From Agrobacterium vitis (GTDB lineage Bacteria; Pseudomonadota; Alphaproteobacteria; Rhizobiales; Rhizobiaceae): a stretch of 64,000 nt of DNA. The notes under the pieces are model-generated. The model saw nothing but the letters and a program-made list of their open reading frames with translations. It had not been told where the DNA came from and ran no database searches. The DNA is taken from positions 1,059,001-1,123,000 of the forward strand of contig NZ_JACXXJ020000005.1 of the NCBI RefSeq assembly GCF_014926405.1. Direction: 5' to 3'. Shown in pieces: positions 54,519 through 63,181 of this stretch (positions within the stretch are counted from its first letter, which is position 1; every line of letters begins with the position of its first letter). The position numbers and the translations under genes were made by a program.

Positions 54519-57095
54519 ATGTCGATGCTGCATTTCTCCCGCTGGAAAACCATTCTCCTCTGGCTTGCCGTCGTGGCGAGCGTCCTGATCGCGCTGCCCG
54601 ACCTGTTCAGCAAGGATCAACTGGCCCGTCTTCCGTCCTGGTTCCCGAGCAAGCAGATGACGCTCGGCCTCGATTTGCAGGGCGGCTCGCATATCATGCT
54701 GAAGATCGAGCGCAACGATATCGTCAAGGAGCGGCTCGAAGCCGTGGTTGGCGATATCCGCAGCAGTCTTCGCGATGCGGGCGTTCGCTATACCGGGCTG
54801 AATGGCGTTGGCCAGGCGGTCCAGGTCCGCATTACCGATCCGGCTCAGCTTGATGCGGCGCGCAAGGCCTTGCAGACACTAACCGCGCCTGTCAGCACCG
54901 GCGGTTTCGGGTCGAGCAGCGTCCAGGAAGCGACACTGGACGATAGCGGCGATGGGGTGTTGAAGTTTAACCTCACCGATGCCGGTATCGATTACCGCAT
55001 GTCCTCGGCGCTCACCCAGTCCATCGAAGTCGTGCGCCGCCGCGTCGATGAGCTTGGTAATACCGAGCCGTTGATCCAGCGTCAGGGCTCCGACCGGATC
55101 ATCGTGCAGGTGCCGGGTCTGGATGATCCACAGCGTTTGAAGAATCTTCTGAACCAGACCGCGAAGCTGAGCTTCCGCATGGTCGATACCAGCATGTCGG
55201 CCACCGAAGCGATCAGCGGCCGCCCGCCTGCCACGTCCGAAGTGCTCTACAGCCAGGATGAGGCTGCGGTGCCTTATCTGGTCGAAAAGCGGGTTCTGGT
55301 GTCCGGTGAGGATCTCGTCGATGCGCAGGCAAGCTTCAATCAGCAAAATAACGAACCGGTCGTCAGCTTCCGCTTCGATAGCCGGGGCGCACAGCGTTTT
55401 GCCCAGGCGACCCAGCAGAATGTCGGGCGGCCTTTCGCCATTGTACTTGATAATCAGGTGATTTCCGCGCCTGTGATCCGTGAACCGATTGTCGGTGGCT
55501 CCGGCCAGATTTCCGGCAATTTCACGGTGCAGGGCGCCAATGACTTGGCCGTGCTGCTGCGCGCCGGTGCCTTGCCGGCAACCTTGACCGTGGTCGAAGA
55601 GCGCACCGTCGGCCCAAGCCTTGGTGCCGATTCGATCCGGGCCGGGGTTTCTGCCGGCTTTATCGGCGCGGGGCTGGTCGTGGTGCTGATGATCGGGCTT
55701 TACGGATTTTTCGGCGTGCTTGCCGTGCTTGCGCTGTTGGCCAATATCGTCATGATTATTGCGATCCTGACGCTGCTTGGATCGACGCTGACGCTGCCGG
55801 GCATCGCCGGTATCGTATTGACCATCGGTATGGCGGTTGATTCCAACGTGCTGATCTACGAGCGTATCCGCGAGGAATACAAGAGCGGGCGTTCCCTGAT
55901 CCAGTCGATCGATATCGGCTTCAACAAGGCCTTGGCGACGATTGTCGATGCCAATGTTACGACGCTGATTGCTGCTGGCGTGCTGTTCTTCCTTGGCTCC
56001 GGTCCTGTACGCGGCTTTTCGGTGACGCTGGCCATCGGTATCATCACCACCGTATTTACTGCCTTTGGGTTGACCCGCTGGATGTTTACCGTCTGGGTCA
56101 ACACGCGCCGTCCCAAGGCCCTGCCCAAGGGGGTTCGGACCGGAATTTTCGACGGAACCAACATCCCGTTCATGGGTGTCCGCCGTTACACGTTCCTGCT
56201 GTCGGCGGCCTTGTCTATAGCCGCCCTCGTCGGTTTCGGCACGGTCGGCATGAAGCTCGGCATCGATTTTACCGGCGGTTCGATCATCGAATTGAAGGCG
56301 CGTCAGGGCAATGCTGATCCCGCCGCCATTCGTGAACAGTTGAGCAGTCTCAATCTCGGCGATGTCCAGGTCCAGGGTTTTGGCGATCCGAGCAGTGTTC
56401 TGGTCCGTTTGCAGGCCCAGGACGAGGGTGAAAACGGCGAACAATCGGCTGTGGCCAAGGTGCGGGGCGCATTGGAACAGGCCTACGAGTTCCGCCGCAC
56501 CGAAGTTGTCGGCCCGTCCGTGTCGGGTGAGTTGACGAAATCCGCAACCATTGGCGTGCTGATTTCGCTGATGGCGATCCTGGTTTACATCTGGATCCGG
56601 TTTGAATGGCAGTTTGCGGCGGGTGCTATTATCGCAACCCTGCATGACGTTATTCTGACACTCGGTCTCTACGTGATCACCGGGGTGGAATTCGACCTCA
56701 GCAGTATCGCGGCGATCCTGACGATTGTCGGCTATTCGCTGAACGACACCGTGGTCGTTTATGACCGCATGCGCGAGAACCTGCGCCGTTACAAGAAAAT
56801 GCCGCTGGATGTGTTGATCGACACGTCGATCAACCAGACCCTGTCTCGAACCATCCTGACATCGGTGACAACGCTTCTGGCCCTTCTGGCACTGTTCCTG
56901 TTCGGTGGCGAAGTTATCCGCTCCTTCACCTTTGCCATGCTGTTCGGGGTTCTCGTCGGCACATTCTCCTCTATCTATATGGCGGCACCGGTGCTGATCG
57001 CCTTCCGTCTGCGCCCTGAAGGTCAGGGCGAGCCGGATAAGGCTGAAAAAGCAAAGCCGGAAAAGAACGGCGCAGCGGGTAAGGCGGGAGCATAG
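54519..57095 (+). CDS. secDF: Fused protein translocase SecDF
   Basis: This protein of about 858 residues (856 from the second ATG at 54525) joins SecD and SecF in one chain, the usual state in rhizobia. The first membrane helix is TILLWLAVVASVLIALPDLF; a large periplasmic P1 domain follows (MTLGLDLQGGSHIMLKI, about 46-62), then five SecD helices (IAGIVLTIGMAVDSNVLIYE, SecD signature) and the SecF half beginning FLLSAALSIAALVGFGTVGM, with a second VDSNV-like NDTVVVYDRMRENLRRYK block. It drives export with the proton gradient. It ends in a Lys/Ala-rich tail, 3 bp before the next gene. Confidence 0.94.
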   Translation: MSMLHFSRWKTILLWLAVVASVLIALPDLFSKDQLARLPSWFPSKQMTLGLDLQGGSHIMLKIERNDIVKERLEAVVGDIRSSLRDAGVRYTGLNGVGQAVQVRITDPAQLDAARKALQTLTAPVSTGGFGSSSVQEATLDDSGDGVLKFNLTDAGIDYRMSSALTQSIEVVRRRVDELGNTEPLIQRQGSDRIIVQVPGLDDPQRLKNLLNQTAKLSFRMVDTSMSATEAISGRPPATSEVLYSQDEAAVPYLVEKRVLVSGEDLVDAQASFNQQNNEPVVSFRFDSRGAQRFAQATQQNVGRPFAIVLDNQVISAPVIREPIVGGSGQISGNFTVQGANDLAVLLRAGALPATLTVVEERTVGPSLGADSIRAGVSAGFIGAGLVVVLMIGLYGFFGVLAVLALLANIVMIIAILTLLGSTLTLPGIAGIVLTIGMAVDSNVLIYERIREEYKSGRSLIQSIDIGFNKALATIVDANVTTLIAAGVLFFLGSGPVRGFSVTLAIGIITTVFTAFGLTRWMFTVWVNTRRPKALPKGVRTGIFDGTNIPFMGVRRYTFLLSAALSIAALVGFGTVGMKLGIDFTGGSIIELKARQGNADPAAIREQLSSLNLGDVQVQGFGDPSSVLVRLQAQDEGENGEQSAVAKVRGALEQAYEFRRTEVVGPSVSGELTKSATIGVLISLMAILVYIWIRFEWQFAAGAIIATLHDVILTLGLYVITGVEFDLSSIAAILTIVGYSLNDTVVVYDRMRENLRRYKKMPLDVLIDTSINQTLSRTILTSVTTLLALLALFLFGGEVIRSFTFAMLFGVLVGTFSSIYMAAPVLIAFRLRPEGQGEPDKAEKAKPEKNGAAGKAGA

Positions 57096-57098
57096 GCA

Positions 57099-57485
57099 TT
57101 GGCAAAGGGCATTATCATCCGCGAGGCGCATTTTCCGGGTCGGTCCCCCATCGATGCCTATGGCAATGGCGGGTTCCGGTTTGCGGATATGTCGCATCGC
57201 GGCTCCCTTTTGCTGTTACCATCAGGCATTTATGGCTGGGATATGCGCGAGGGCGAGGACCTGACGGTTGCCGCCCTCCAGCGCCTGCTGGACGAGGCGG
57301 ATAAGGTCGAGTTCCTGTTGCTCGGCACGGGCACGGAACTGCGCCGTATCCCCAGCGACGTTAAGGCCGCTCTGACCGCCGCTGGTATTGGTTCTGACCC
57401 GATGAGCACCGGAGCTGCGGTGCGGACCTATAATGTGATGCTGGCGGAAGAACGGCCCGTGGCCGCCGCATTGATTGCAGTCTGA
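57099..57485 (+). CDS. Mth938/DUF498-like protein
   Basis: This 128-residue protein starts at TTG 57099 with MAKGIIIREAHFPGRSPIDA and has the conserved core GGFRFADMSHRGSLLLLPSG, then KVEFLLLGTGTELRRIPSDV and a GIGSDPMSTGAAVRTYNVML end. This is the compact Mth938 domain fold; the group includes the human mitochondrial complex I assembly factor NDUFAF3. It sits 3 bp after secDF and 4 bp before the squalene/phytoene-synthase-like gene, so the three form an operon. Note that this neighbour is NDUFAF6-like, so a link to complex I assembly is plausible but inferred. Confidence 0.82.
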   Translation: MAKGIIIREAHFPGRSPIDAYGNGGFRFADMSHRGSLLLLPSGIYGWDMREGEDLTVAALQRLLDEADKVEFLLLGTGTELRRIPSDVKAALTAAGIGSDPMSTGAAVRTYNVMLAEERPVAAALIAV

Positions 57486-57489
57486 CCGC

Positions 57490-58353
57490 ATGGCGGAAAG
57501 CGCTAAACCATCGCCATTGGCCGCCGATGTCTGTCTTACGACACTGCGGGAAATCGACCGCGACCGGTATTTGGCCTGCCTTCTCTCCCCGCCGGAAAAA
57601 CAGCCTGCCTTGGCAGCGCTCTATGCCTTCAATGCCGAGCTTGCCCGCGTGCGTGATCTGGTGCGCGAACCCTTGCCGGGCGAAATCCGGTTGCAATATT
57701 GGCGCGATCTGCTTTCGGGCAAGGGACATGGCGATACCACGGCCAATCCGCTGGCGGCAGGGCTTTTGGCGGCGGTGGACTCCTATCGTTTACCGGTTCA
57801 GCCCCTGCTCGACATGATCGATGCGCGGATTGCCGATCTTTACGATGATCCGATTGGGCCAAAATCAGCGCTGGAAGGCTATGCAGGAGAGACCGCCTCG
57901 GCGCTGATCCAGCTGGCGAGCCTGGTGCTGGATACCGAGGCCGCGCTGAATTGCGCAACCATCGCCGGACATGCTGGGGTTGCCCAGGCCATTGCCGGAC
58001 TGTTGGCACTGATGCCGCAACATCGGGCGCGGGGACAGCTTTACATTCCCGACGAGATATTGACTGCGACTGGCCTCGACCGTGATGCCTTTCTGTCGGG
58101 CAAGGACGAGATGAGGATCGATGGTGCCATCGAAGCCTTTGCCGGTCTGGGGCTCGATCACCTTTCCAAGGCGCGCGCTGGTGGCAAGCTTCCGGCGTCT
58201 CTGGTTGCTGCCTATCTGCCTGTGGCGCTCGCAGGGCCGATTCTGCGGGATGCTCGTCGGCGCGGCGCCGATATTCTGCAAACACCGATTCGCCGAGCCC
58301 AGTGGCGCCGCCAACTGACACTGCTGCGCGCCAGCGTGACGGGTCGATTTTAG
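57490..58353 (+). CDS. Squalene/phytoene-synthase-like protein, probably non-catalytic (NDUFAF6-like)
   Basis: This 287-residue protein has the helical fold of trans-isoprenyl diphosphate synthases, with LAALYAFNAELARVRDLVRE (about residues 41-60) at the place of the first Asp-rich motif and GVAQAIAGLLALMPQHRARG (about 163-182) at the second. In active enzymes these contain DD-x-x-D and D-x-x-x-D; here only one Asp of the first and none of the second remain. The ending YIPDEIL matches the usual YLPxDxL. Missing catalytic residues point to a NDUFAF6-type assembly factor rather than squalene or phytoene synthase. The ATG at 57490 is used; TTG at 57475 overlaps the previous gene. Confidence 0.78.
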   Translation: MAESAKPSPLAADVCLTTLREIDRDRYLACLLSPPEKQPALAALYAFNAELARVRDLVREPLPGEIRLQYWRDLLSGKGHGDTTANPLAAGLLAAVDSYRLPVQPLLDMIDARIADLYDDPIGPKSALEGYAGETASALIQLASLVLDTEAALNCATIAGHAGVAQAIAGLLALMPQHRARGQLYIPDEILTATGLDRDAFLSGKDEMRIDGAIEAFAGLGLDHLSKARAGGKLPASLVAAYLPVALAGPILRDARRRGADILQTPIRRAQWRRQLTLLRASVTGRF

Positions 58354-58510
58354 GGCTGTCAGGTCCCTCCTGAACCAGCCCCTCGGGAAAACCCGGATTC
58401 CACTTTTCCTGGCAAACGCTGCACAGGTTCGCACTGAGCCTCCAAACTCACGCAAGGCTCAACCGTTAGATCTTGCCAACTGCAAATCCGCAAGTTGGAA
58501 TCGTATCAAC

Positions 58511-58541
58511 GGATTATGCAGCAGATATAAAGTGTTGCCGC
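58511..58541 (-). repeat. Dispersed palindromic repeat, half copy F
   Basis: GGATTATGCAGCAGATATAAAG followed by TGTTGCCGC matches one arm of copy A in reverse orientation; the opposite arm is absent. Confidence 0.5.
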
Positions 58542-58595
58542 AATTGCGCGATCCTTGATCGGCAGTGCTGCTCAAGCATCATCCGGAGGTTGCCA

Positions 58596-59060
58596 GTGGG
58601 CGTTGGGATCGGTATTTTTGTGTTTTTGGGCATTATCGCCTTCGCTTGGTATGTCTCGCGCATGGCGGAGCGCAATGACGGCGAAACCCTAAGCGATGTC
58701 GGGCTTGCCATCCTGGAATTCGGCCGGGCCTTTCCTGGCGAAGCCATCCGCAGCCTGCATGCCACAGCCGATGGCAAAGCGGTATTCGTCAGGCTGCATG
58801 ACAACCGTGCAGGCTTCATGCGCAATCTTCGCAATCATTATGCCTGCCATCTGATCAAGCCGGGGCATGTGCAGGTCCAGCCCTTGGAGAGCGTTCACGG
58901 TTTCCACATCACGTTTCTCGATGCAGCCCAGCATAACGGCGACTATATTTTCGCCAAGCCCGCCGAGGCAGCAGAAGTTTCGCTATGGCTGCTCGGCAAC
59001 TATATCGCGCCGAACGATTTGGAGCCGGCAGAAGACAGGTTTGACAAGACATCCTCTTGA
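58596..59060 (+). CDS. Conserved hypothetical membrane protein
   Basis: This 154-residue protein starts with GTG at 58596, preceded by CCGGAGG, and opens with the membrane helix VGIGIFVFLGIIAFAWYVSR (about residues 3-22). The rest is soluble: GLAILEFGRAFPGEAIRSLH, VFVRLHDNRAGFMRNLRNHY, and FAKPAEAAEVSLWLLGNYI. The pattern matches a conserved rhizobial protein of unknown function. A longer frame from 58473 includes the palindromic repeat and is rejected. It is convergent with trmFO. A peripheral or periplasmic role cannot be decided. Confidence 0.65.
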   Translation: MGVGIGIFVFLGIIAFAWYVSRMAERNDGETLSDVGLAILEFGRAFPGEAIRSLHATADGKAVFVRLHDNRAGFMRNLRNHYACHLIKPGHVQVQPLESVHGFHITFLDAAQHNGDYIFAKPAEAAEVSLWLLGNYIAPNDLEPAEDRFDKTSS

Positions 59061-59105
59061 GTAGGATGGGATAATCACGTCCATTAAGATCTTCGGGCCT
59101 CGGTA

Positions 59106-60563
59106 TTAAAAGCCCGCGTCTTCCATTTCGGCAACCGGCTGTGGGATGTGCGGCGGCAGGCCGAGCCATTCCCGGCAATGGGCGAGGGCGCGGATGGCGA
59201 TCAACTGGCGCTTCATGACAGTCTTGTCCTTGCCCCGGAAACGCTTCACGCCTTCTGGCTTGACGATGGAGCCGGGCTCCAGATCCGGAAACAGTCCGAA
59301 GTTGATGTTCATCGGCTGGAAAGACTTTTTACCGGGTTCGTCATTGGACACGATATGGCCACCGGTAATATGGTTGAGCAGCGCACCGAGCGCCGTTGTC
59401 ACCGGCGGCGGGCTAAAGGCTTCGCCCTTGCGCTCGGCAGCAGCAAAGCGACCGGCCAGAAGACCGATGGAGGCACTCTCGACGTAGCCTTCGCAGCCGG
59501 TGATCTGCCCGGCAAAACGCAGGCCCGGTCTGCTCTTTAGGGAAAGAGACGGATCGAGCAGTACCGGCGAATGGATATAGGTATTGCGGTGCAGGCCACC
59601 AAGCCGGGCGAATTCGGCGTTTTCCAGACCGGGGATCATCCGGAAAATCTCGGCCTGGGCGCCGTAGCGCAGCTTGGTCTGGAAGCCGACCATATTATAG
59701 AGCGTGCCCAGCGCATTATCCTGGCGCAGCTGCACGACGGCATAGGCTTTCACGGTAGGGTTATGGGAATTGGTCAGCCCCATCGGCTTCATCGGTCCAT
59801 GGCGCAGGGTTTCACGCCCGCGTTCTGCCATGACTTCGATGGGCAGGCAGCCGTCGAAATAGGGCGTGCCTTCCCATTCCTTGAAGCCGACTGCGTCACC
59901 AGCAATCAATGCATCAATGAAGGCGTTATATTGGGCCTCGTCCAGCGGGCAGTTTATGTAATCCTTGCCTGTACCGCCCGGGCCAACCTTGTCATAGCGC
60001 GACTGATACCAGCAGATATCCATATTGATGCTGTCGCGGTGGACGATGGGGGCGATGGCGTCGAAAAAGGCCAGCGCGTCCTCACCTGTTTCAGCGCGGA
60101 TGGCCTCGGCCAATGCCGGTGATGTTAGCGGACCGCTGGCGATAATGGCAAGATCCCAATCGCGCGGCGGCAGGCCGGTGATTTCCTCGCGCACCACGGT
60201 TACCAGCGGGTGAGCTTGCAGTGCCTGCGTCACAGCCTCGGCAAAGCCATCCCTGTCAACGGCAAGCGCGCCGCCCGCTGGCACCTGATGGCGGTCGGCG
60301 CAGGCCATGATCAACGAGCCGGCCAGCCGCATTTCCGCATGGATAACCCCGACCGCATTGGCGGTGGCATCGTCGGAGCGGAAGGAATTGGAGCAGACAA
60401 GCTCAGCAAGGCTATCGGTCTTATGGGCGTCGGTGCCGCGAAGGCCGCGCATCTCATGAAGAATGACCGGCACGCCCGCCTCAGCGATCTGCCATGCGGC
60501 TTCGGAGCCAGCCAGCCCGCCGCCAATGATGTGAATAGGGGAATAGGAGTTGTTGTCTGTCAT
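59106..60563 (-). CDS. trmFO: tRNA (m5U54) methyltransferase TrmFO
   Basis: This 485-residue folate- and FAD-dependent enzyme makes ribothymidine at position 54 of tRNA. The FAD-binding [17 protein letters not shown] (about residues 11-27), the conserved [16 protein letters not shown] (about 48-64; quoted part [14 protein letters not shown]) with the catalytic Cys, [17 protein letters not shown] and the [20 protein letters not shown] block (second catalytic Cys) are all in place. The length is standard for TrmFO. It is not linked to folate genes here. Confidence 0.94.
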   Translation of the reverse strand: MTDNNSYSPIHIIGGGLAGSEAAWQIAEAGVPVILHEMRGLRGTDAHKTDSLAELVCSNSFRSDDATANAVGVIHAEMRLAGSLIMACADRHQVPAGGALAVDRDGFAEAVTQALQAHPLVTVVREEITGLPPRDWDLAIIASGPLTSPALAEAIRAETGEDALAFFDAIAPIVHRDSINMDICWYQSRYDKVGPGGTGKDYINCPLDEAQYNAFIDALIAGDAVGFKEWEGTPYFDGCLPIEVMAERGRETLRHGPMKPMGLTNSHNPTVKAYAVVQLRQDNALGTLYNMVGFQTKLRYGAQAEIFRMIPGLENAEFARLGGLHRNTYIHSPVLLDPSLSLKSRPGLRFAGQITGCEGYVESASIGLLAGRFAAAERKGEAFSPPPVTTALGALLNHITGGHIVSNDEPGKKSFQPMNINFGLFPDLEPGSIVKPEGVKRFRGKDKTVMKRQLIAIRALAHCREWLGLPPHIPQPVAEMEDAGF

Positions 60564-60660
60564 GGCGGCTGCTTATCACGCCTTGCCGCCGCTTCCAATC
60601 TTGAACAGAGCAAATTGCACTTTGGAGATGCAAGCTTGGTTTGGAGAGTTAGAAATAGAA

Positions 60661-60681
60661 AACGGCGCCAAAAGCGCCGTT
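60661..60681 (-). terminator. Terminator of the DUF1127 gene
   Basis: AACGGCGC (60661-60668) pairs with GCGCCGTT (60674-60681); on the minus strand T residues follow. It lies 35 bp beyond the DUF1127 stop. Confidence 0.65.
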
Positions 60682-60716
60682 CGAACATTCAATTCAAATT
60701 TTAAAGCCGGGTCCGA

Positions 60717-60860
60717 TTAACGGAACGAACGGTTGGCAATGTGACGGATGTCGTAACGGGTGATGCCGATGTCGGACAGGGTCTGGTTGGACAGGCCGCC
60801 CAGCTCGGACAGAGTGCGGCGATAGCTAATCCAGTTTTTTGCAATGCGGATCGGGTTCAT
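60717..60860 (-). CDS. DUF1127 small protein
   Basis: This 47-residue protein is too short for usual gene calling. The minus-strand frame starts at ATG 60860 with a strong GAGGAAA site just upstream and reads MNPIRIAKNWISYRRTLSEL, then GGLSNQTLSDIGITRYDIRH and a basic end. It matches the DUF1127 pattern (L-x-x-L-SD-x-x-L-x-DIGI-x-R-x-DI). Small DUF1127 proteins act in RNA turnover and phosphate or stress responses in Agrobacterium, so that role may be expected but is inferred. The gap from it to 61309 (449 bp) shows a small palindrome (61257-61271) and no gene. Confidence 0.85.
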   Translation of the reverse strand: MNPIRIAKNWISYRRTLSELGGLSNQTLSDIGITRYDIRHIANRSFR

Positions 60861-61309
60861 GACGTTTCCTCGAGATCTTGTTTGCTGATCCGGCGGTCTC
60901 TCCCGCCTCAGCTGTTGACATGCTTATACATCGGGGAAGGTCTTTGTGGCAGTGCAATAAATGGGCGACTGCTATGCGTTTGTGCAGATTCATGGCTATT
61001 AATTGTGCTTCGGCTAAGATTTGAGCGTGATCCTGGGACGCTCAAAACAGGCCTTTTCCAAGTGAAATTCTCACCAGTGCGAGGGTGTGGAATCGCCGAC
61101 CCTAGGCACAAGACGGTCCCATAATGGCTTTGTTTAACAAGAATCCAGCAGATATTTTCTTTTGCGCAGCATTCCTTGCTTTGTGGCCAGCAAAAGGCGG
61201 CATAATTCGTCAAAACGCCGTCATCACGTCTATCTCCGTTGCGGACTTATAGCGTAAGCTTGCGGCAAGCTCTGGCTTTGATGGTCCGTGCCATATCTTT
61301 GTGCGGAGT

Positions 61310-61774
61310 ATGACCTTGCTGCGGTATTTGCGCGTTCTTGCCTTTCTATCGATCTGCATGGCGCTTGCCGGGTGCATGGCCGGGCTGTTTCAATCAGATC
61401 AGAAGAAGTTCTATTATGATATTCGTGCGGTCACCGTGCTGGCTGGTCCGAAAGTGCCGTTGGTTCTGGTTCAGGGGGTGGAGCGGCGTCTGTCGGCTGC
61501 CGTCGCTGCCACGGTGCGCAGCGAGGTTCTGCCACGGATGATTCTGACGGTCAGGGTCGAGGCGATGGCGAGTGGGCTTGGGCTGGACAAGCAGCATAAC
61601 GAGGCCGAGATCAAAGTCAGTGCTGCCTCGGTTGAAACCGGTGATGTGGTCGCTCAGGGTGCGTTCAAGGTGCTGACCATTACCAATGACCAGACGCTTG
61701 GCCCTGAAAGCCTGGCGGAAGAAATTTCAGCCCGGATACGCTCGCTGTTTTCCCTGACCGCGCCAAAGCTATAG
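61310..61774 (+). CDS. Hypothetical lipoprotein
   Basis: This 154-residue protein has a clear lipoprotein signal: LRYLRVLAFLSICMALAGCM, with the lipobox LAGC and the modified Cys near residue 22. The mature part shows RAVTVLAGPKVPLVLVQGVE, then an Arg-rich helix and SVETGDVVAQGAFKVLT. The family is not recognised; it could be anchored in the outer or inner membrane. ATG at 61310 and GTG at 61301 are both possible starts. It precedes the cobalamin riboswitch but is not part of that transcription unit. Confidence 0.6.
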   Translation: MTLLRYLRVLAFLSICMALAGCMAGLFQSDQKKFYYDIRAVTVLAGPKVPLVLVQGVERRLSAAVAATVRSEVLPRMILTVRVEAMASGLGLDKQHNEAEIKVSAASVETGDVVAQGAFKVLTITNDQTLGPESLAEEISARIRSLFSLTAPKL

Positions 61775-61830
61775 CGTGTGCTGGCTCATGGCTTGCAGAT
61801 TGACTTCAAGCTTCATTCTGCTAACCCTAA

Positions 61831-62187
61831 AGGTGGATGGTTTTCGGCCTGAAGAGATTGAGGCTGGAAAGCAAAAGGGAATGCGAAGGCGTGGACCCAG
61901 ACAGGGCATGCCAAACGCAGCCGACCCCGCGACTGTAGAACAGCGAGGGTTTTCCATCCGGTTTTGACGATCCTTGCATGGCGGGCCGCGTGGTGTGGCC
62001 GGTGCGGTGAGCGGACGGACCGGAAAAGCCACTGGAGTGGCAAAGCGATCTGCCGGGGTTGGACGCCTCTTTATCTACGAATCGTCCGCCTTTTCGCTTT
62101 TGCCATGACCTCCGGGAAGGTGAGGGAAATCTGCGAACGGGTGCCGTTATGGTACCGGTTTGACGCTGTGAGCCAGGAGACCTGCCG
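61831..62187 (+). ncRNA. Cobalamin riboswitch (aptamer)
   Basis: The core motifs follow in order: GGTTTTCGGCC (from 61839), AAAAGGGAATGCG, CCCCGCGACTGTAG (61925-61938), AAGCCACTGGAG (62026-62037), CCGGGAAGGTGAG and the B12 box AGCCAGGAGACCTGCC (62171-62186). Two peripheral regions are enlarged: one between the CGCGACTGTA and GCCACTGG motifs, and a stem pairing TGGCAAAGCG (from 62038) with CGCTTTTGCCA (to 62104). It controls the cob genes downstream. Confidence 0.93.
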
Positions 62188-62290
62188 TCCGTGACGGGCT
62201 TTACGCCCAATTGGGGGAGAGATCCCCGACGCCAGCACGGAGGTTGTCGTGGCGCAACAGATTGATCGCGGGCTTTCCAGGCTCCGCTCC

Positions 62291-62343
62291 ACGGTCTTTT
62301 GGCCGTTTGTTTTTTCGCCGCCTGCCCCAATAGGAGGCAGGTC
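62291..62343 (+). promoter_or_regulatory. Riboswitch expression platform: terminator-like hairpin and Shine-Dalgarno sequestering hairpin
   Basis: ACGGTC then TTTTGGCCGT forms a short hairpin (62291-62306) ahead of a T-rich run (62307-62315). Next, CCTGCC (62321-62326) pairs with GGCAGG (62336-62341), hiding the AGGAGG (62332-62337) just before ATG 62344. Both could switch expression off when B12 is bound. Confidence 0.6.
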
Positions 62344-62646
62344 ATGATGACGCTCGTGTCATCACGCAGCATAGGTGCGGCCTTGGCTCTGCTTATGCTG
62401 GCGGCGCTGGTTTTTGCGTTGCTGCCGTTTTCCCGTCATACGCCTTCTGGCCCTTCCGAGCGGCCTGCGGAGCAGCAATTGCGCGCACCGTCCGGTTCCA
62501 ATTCCACCTTTGGCGGGGCGGTGTCGCAGCCAAGGCCGGATGTGCGGTCTTCTCCGCCATCTGCTGCCGATGCAGCCCCACCCGCATGGCCGGGCTTTGT
62601 GCCGCGTTCCAGCGGGCTCTACACGCCGCCTGCGGGTGGAAACTGA
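62344..62646 (+). CDS. Small proline-rich membrane protein, first gene of the B12-regulated unit
   Basis: This 100-residue protein has one N-terminal helix ([20 protein letters not shown], about residues 9-28), followed by a Pro/Ser/Ala-rich, probably periplasmic tail ending [14 protein letters not shown]. No family is recognised, and it is not CbtA, CbtB or CobE by its motifs. It starts at ATG 62344 (MM), 12 bases after the hidden AGGAGG, and ends 4 bp before cobP. It is therefore the first gene under riboswitch control. A second possible ATG is at 62347. It could assist cobalt transport or be a vestigial gene; nothing in its sequence decides. Confidence 0.6.
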   Translation: MMTLVSSRSIGAALALLMLAALVFALLPFSRHTPSGPSERPAEQQLRAPSGSNSTFGGAVSQPRPDVRSSPPSAADAAPPAWPGFVPRSSGLYTPPAGGN

Positions 62647-62650
62647 CGCC

Positions 62651-63178
62651 ATGGCCGAGACAATTTCGAAACGTGTCTTCGTTCTTGGAGGCGCGCGGTC
62701 CGGCAAGTCGCGTTTTGCCGAACAGCTTTGTGCCGAGACCGGCCTGGAGCGTCATTATCTGGCGACCGGGCGGGCCTGGGACGAGGAAATGCGCGCCCGG
62801 ATCGACCAGCATCAGCAGGATCGTGGCGGCCTTTGGGTGACGCATGAGGAGCCGCTGGCGCTGGTGGAGAAGCTTAGGCAGATCGATGCAACAGGCCGGG
62901 TGGTGCTGGTCGATTGCCTGACGCTCTGGGTGACCAATCTGATGATGGAGGAGGGGCGCGACATGGCCGCTGAGGCTGCGGCCTTTGCGGATCTGCTGCC
63001 CCGGCTTTCCGCCTCCATCGTGCTTGTTTCCAATGAAGTCGGCCTTGGCATTGTGCCGGAAAACCGCATGGCCCGGCATTTCCGCGATCATGCCGGACGG
63101 CTTCATCAATTGATCGCGGCAAGCGCTGACGAGGTTTATTTCGTCGCGGCTGGTCTGCCCCTGAAAATGAAAGGCTGA
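62651..63178 (+). CDS. cobP: Cobinamide kinase/cobinamide-phosphate guanylyltransferase CobP
   Basis: This 175-residue enzyme (CobU family) phosphorylates adenosylcobinamide and adds GMP for nucleotide-loop assembly. P-loop [18 protein letters not shown] (about residues 9-26), the [14 protein letters not shown] helix carrying the guanylylated-His-like [13 protein letters not shown] (about 92-102) and [19 protein letters not shown] (about 122-140) are the family's four blocks. The frame is open upstream to 62375, but ATG 62651 starts the family-like N-terminus. It is followed 3 bp later by cobW. Confidence 0.93.
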   Translation: MAETISKRVFVLGGARSGKSRFAEQLCAETGLERHYLATGRAWDEEMRARIDQHQQDRGGLWVTHEEPLALVEKLRQIDATGRVVLVDCLTLWVTNLMMEEGRDMAAEAAAFADLLPRLSASIVLVSNEVGLGIVPENRMARHFRDHAGRLHQLIAASADEVYFVAAGLPLKMKG

Positions 63179-63181
63179 ACA

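Noticed and set aside
54879..57197. A long minus-strand frame opposite secDF
   Set aside because: Same reason: rich in His, Arg, Gln and Asp, with no fold, while secDF is certain.
61827..62372. Genes within the cobalamin riboswitch
   Set aside because: Open frames there coincide with conserved riboswitch core motifs and have no domain pattern.
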